A DNA stretch of 64,000 bases from Viola odorata (lineage: Eukaryota > Streptophyta > Magnoliopsida > Malpighiales > Violaceae). The stretch lies in contig OY829539.1 in assembly GCA_963691705.1 (NCBI GenBank), positions 52,116,327-52,180,326 of the forward strand, written 5' to 3'. Within the stretch, counting starts at the first letter, position 1, and each line of letters starts with the position of its first letter. Below are positions 63,245-64,000 of this stretch, in pieces. A model generated the notes under the pieces. The model saw only the letters and a list, made by a program, of their open reading frames with translations. It did no database searches and had not been told where the DNA came from. The translations under genes and the position numbers were made by a program.

Positions 63245-63560
63245 TTAGCAATGTCGAGAGCAGAAGCAGCGGCGGCGGAACCCTCTGCAGTTGCCGCCGG
63301 TGAAACCCTCCGTCCTGCACACGGAACCACAGTTGGAGTCCCTAGAGCATGGACCCTTGAAGTGGTGGCTCTGTGATTCGCACGTCCTTGCCTCCGTTTG
63401 AACCACTTCATCTGCACCACCCATTAACATTATACTCAGTTTAACAAAACCACCGAATGACATTAAAGAGTAATTAAGGAGATTAATTAAGGGACTTACG
63501 AGAAGCGAGCACAAAGAGCAGCAAGAGGAACAGCCCAAGGTAATTCATCTTGCTCATCAT
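63245..63560 (-). CDS. Plant defensin (gamma-thionin)
   Basis: Small secreted antimicrobial or signalling peptide. Exons (minus): 63560-63500 and 63411-63245, 75 aa. One intron falls near the end of the signal peptide, as is usual for plant defensins. The signal peptide contains [17 protein letters not shown] short acidic linker (DEVVQ-type) precedes the mature region of about 47 residues that starts RTCESQS. It has eight cysteines in defensin spacing, with the alpha-motif CGSVC and a gamma-core of the GXC form ([12 protein letters not shown]), strongly basic. A second Met three residues in could also start translation. No acidic C-terminal prodomain is present, so it is a class I defensin. 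Confidence 0.93.
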
Positions 63561-63647
63561 ACTGATCAACTTCAATTCTCTAACAATTATTTCAGAGAAA
63601 TGTTTGAGTGCGTGTGGGAGTGTTTTGATACTACGGCCTTATGGGGG

Positions 63648-63655
63648 TATATATA
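63648..63655 (-). promoter_or_regulatory. TATA box of the defensin gene
   Basis: The minus strand reads CTATATATACCC about 90 bp upstream of the start codon. This spacing suits a TATA box with a leader of roughly 55-60 nt. Confidence 0.65.
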
Positions 63656-63660
63656 GCAGC

Positions 63661-64000
63661 AGCTGTTATTAAAAAACAAGTAAAAAGAAGATAAAATTAA
63701 ATTGGGTGGGATACAGCTGGATAGTTAGAAGATGTGATAAGAGTTTGCTACTTAAAGGCATGTTTGGTTCTCAGTGGTAAATGTGCTGTTTAGCTAAGGT
63801 TGTTACGATTGATTAGAAGTTTCAAGTTCGAATTATAAGTAGCAAATAATATAGGATTGTTATGATTAACCCGAAGTTTGACGTTCAGATTATGGATATG
63901 TAATTATATTACAACTTTCTCTTTTATAAGTCAACATAGTGTCATCTAATATTAGTAACTGAATATCAAATAGTTTAATAAACTATACGTTCATTTTTCT
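63661..64000. promoter_or_regulatory. Upstream region of the defensin gene with a degenerate repeat
   Basis: Two imperfect copies of a unit like GATTGTTAYGATTRAYYMGA lie about 60 bp apart (about 63800 and 63857). No gene is seen up to the window end. Confidence 0.4.

Overview
This 64 kb window is nuclear DNA of a flowering plant, most likely a eudicot. The evidence is spliced genes with GT-AG introns, AT-rich introns and spacers, plant-specific proteins (a CDPK, a P5A ATPase of the PDR2 type, a DYAD/AMEIOTIC1-like protein, a plant defensin) and many plant DNA transposons. The species cannot be fixed from the sequence. All exon models were read by eye from reading frames and splice sites and are internally phase-consistent, but no transcript or database was consulted.

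Left part (1-24.2 kb, genes on the minus strand): a 7-exon calcium-dependent protein kinase (206-3678); a DYAD/AMEIOTIC1-like coiled-coil protein of about 500 aa with an internally duplicated exon set (5228-7713); a 2.7 kb non-autonomous PIF/Harbinger-like element (9415-12116); and a complete 21-exon P5A-type ATPase, PDR2/MIA (12458-23907), encoding 1175 aa.

Middle part (24.2-38.3 kb) has no intact gene. It holds a 601 bp deletion derivative of a Harbinger family, and a 1073 bp tandem duplication whose second copy contains a 205 bp insert and a 1794 bp hAT element with a perfect 8 bp target duplication. It also holds relics of an MPS1-type kinase exon with a lost DFG glycine, a perfect 84 bp inverted repeat, a fold-back element with four tRNA-Lys-like sequences, duplicated relics of an unrecognised membrane protein, and a Harbinger-like element enclosing an array of about nine short hairpins that share a CCCTG-type loop while their stems differ.

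Right part (38.3-64 kb): a pseudokinase-like gene (38678-43085, +); a broken argininosuccinate synthase copy; an MZM1/LYRM7-like gene whose LYR segment appears deleted (minus); a CHFR-like FHA-RING E3 ligase (+) that lacks the usual C-terminal part; a convergent frameshifted F-box pseudogene; then a nest of transposons. An apparently intact two-gene PIF/Harbinger element (54433-60791, TTA target duplication, MYB/SANT-like protein plus full DDE transposase) sits inside a hAT element (53667-61074, 8 bp duplication GGTAAGTC). Forty-two bases beyond the hAT duplication lies a long-TIR element (61124-62456) with its own target duplication. A small two-exon plant defensin gene (63245-63560, minus) closes the window.

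The housekeeping genes do not form a pathway together. The main story is layered transposon activity, local duplication and gene erosion, which can be ordered in time from nesting and from paralogous empty sites.
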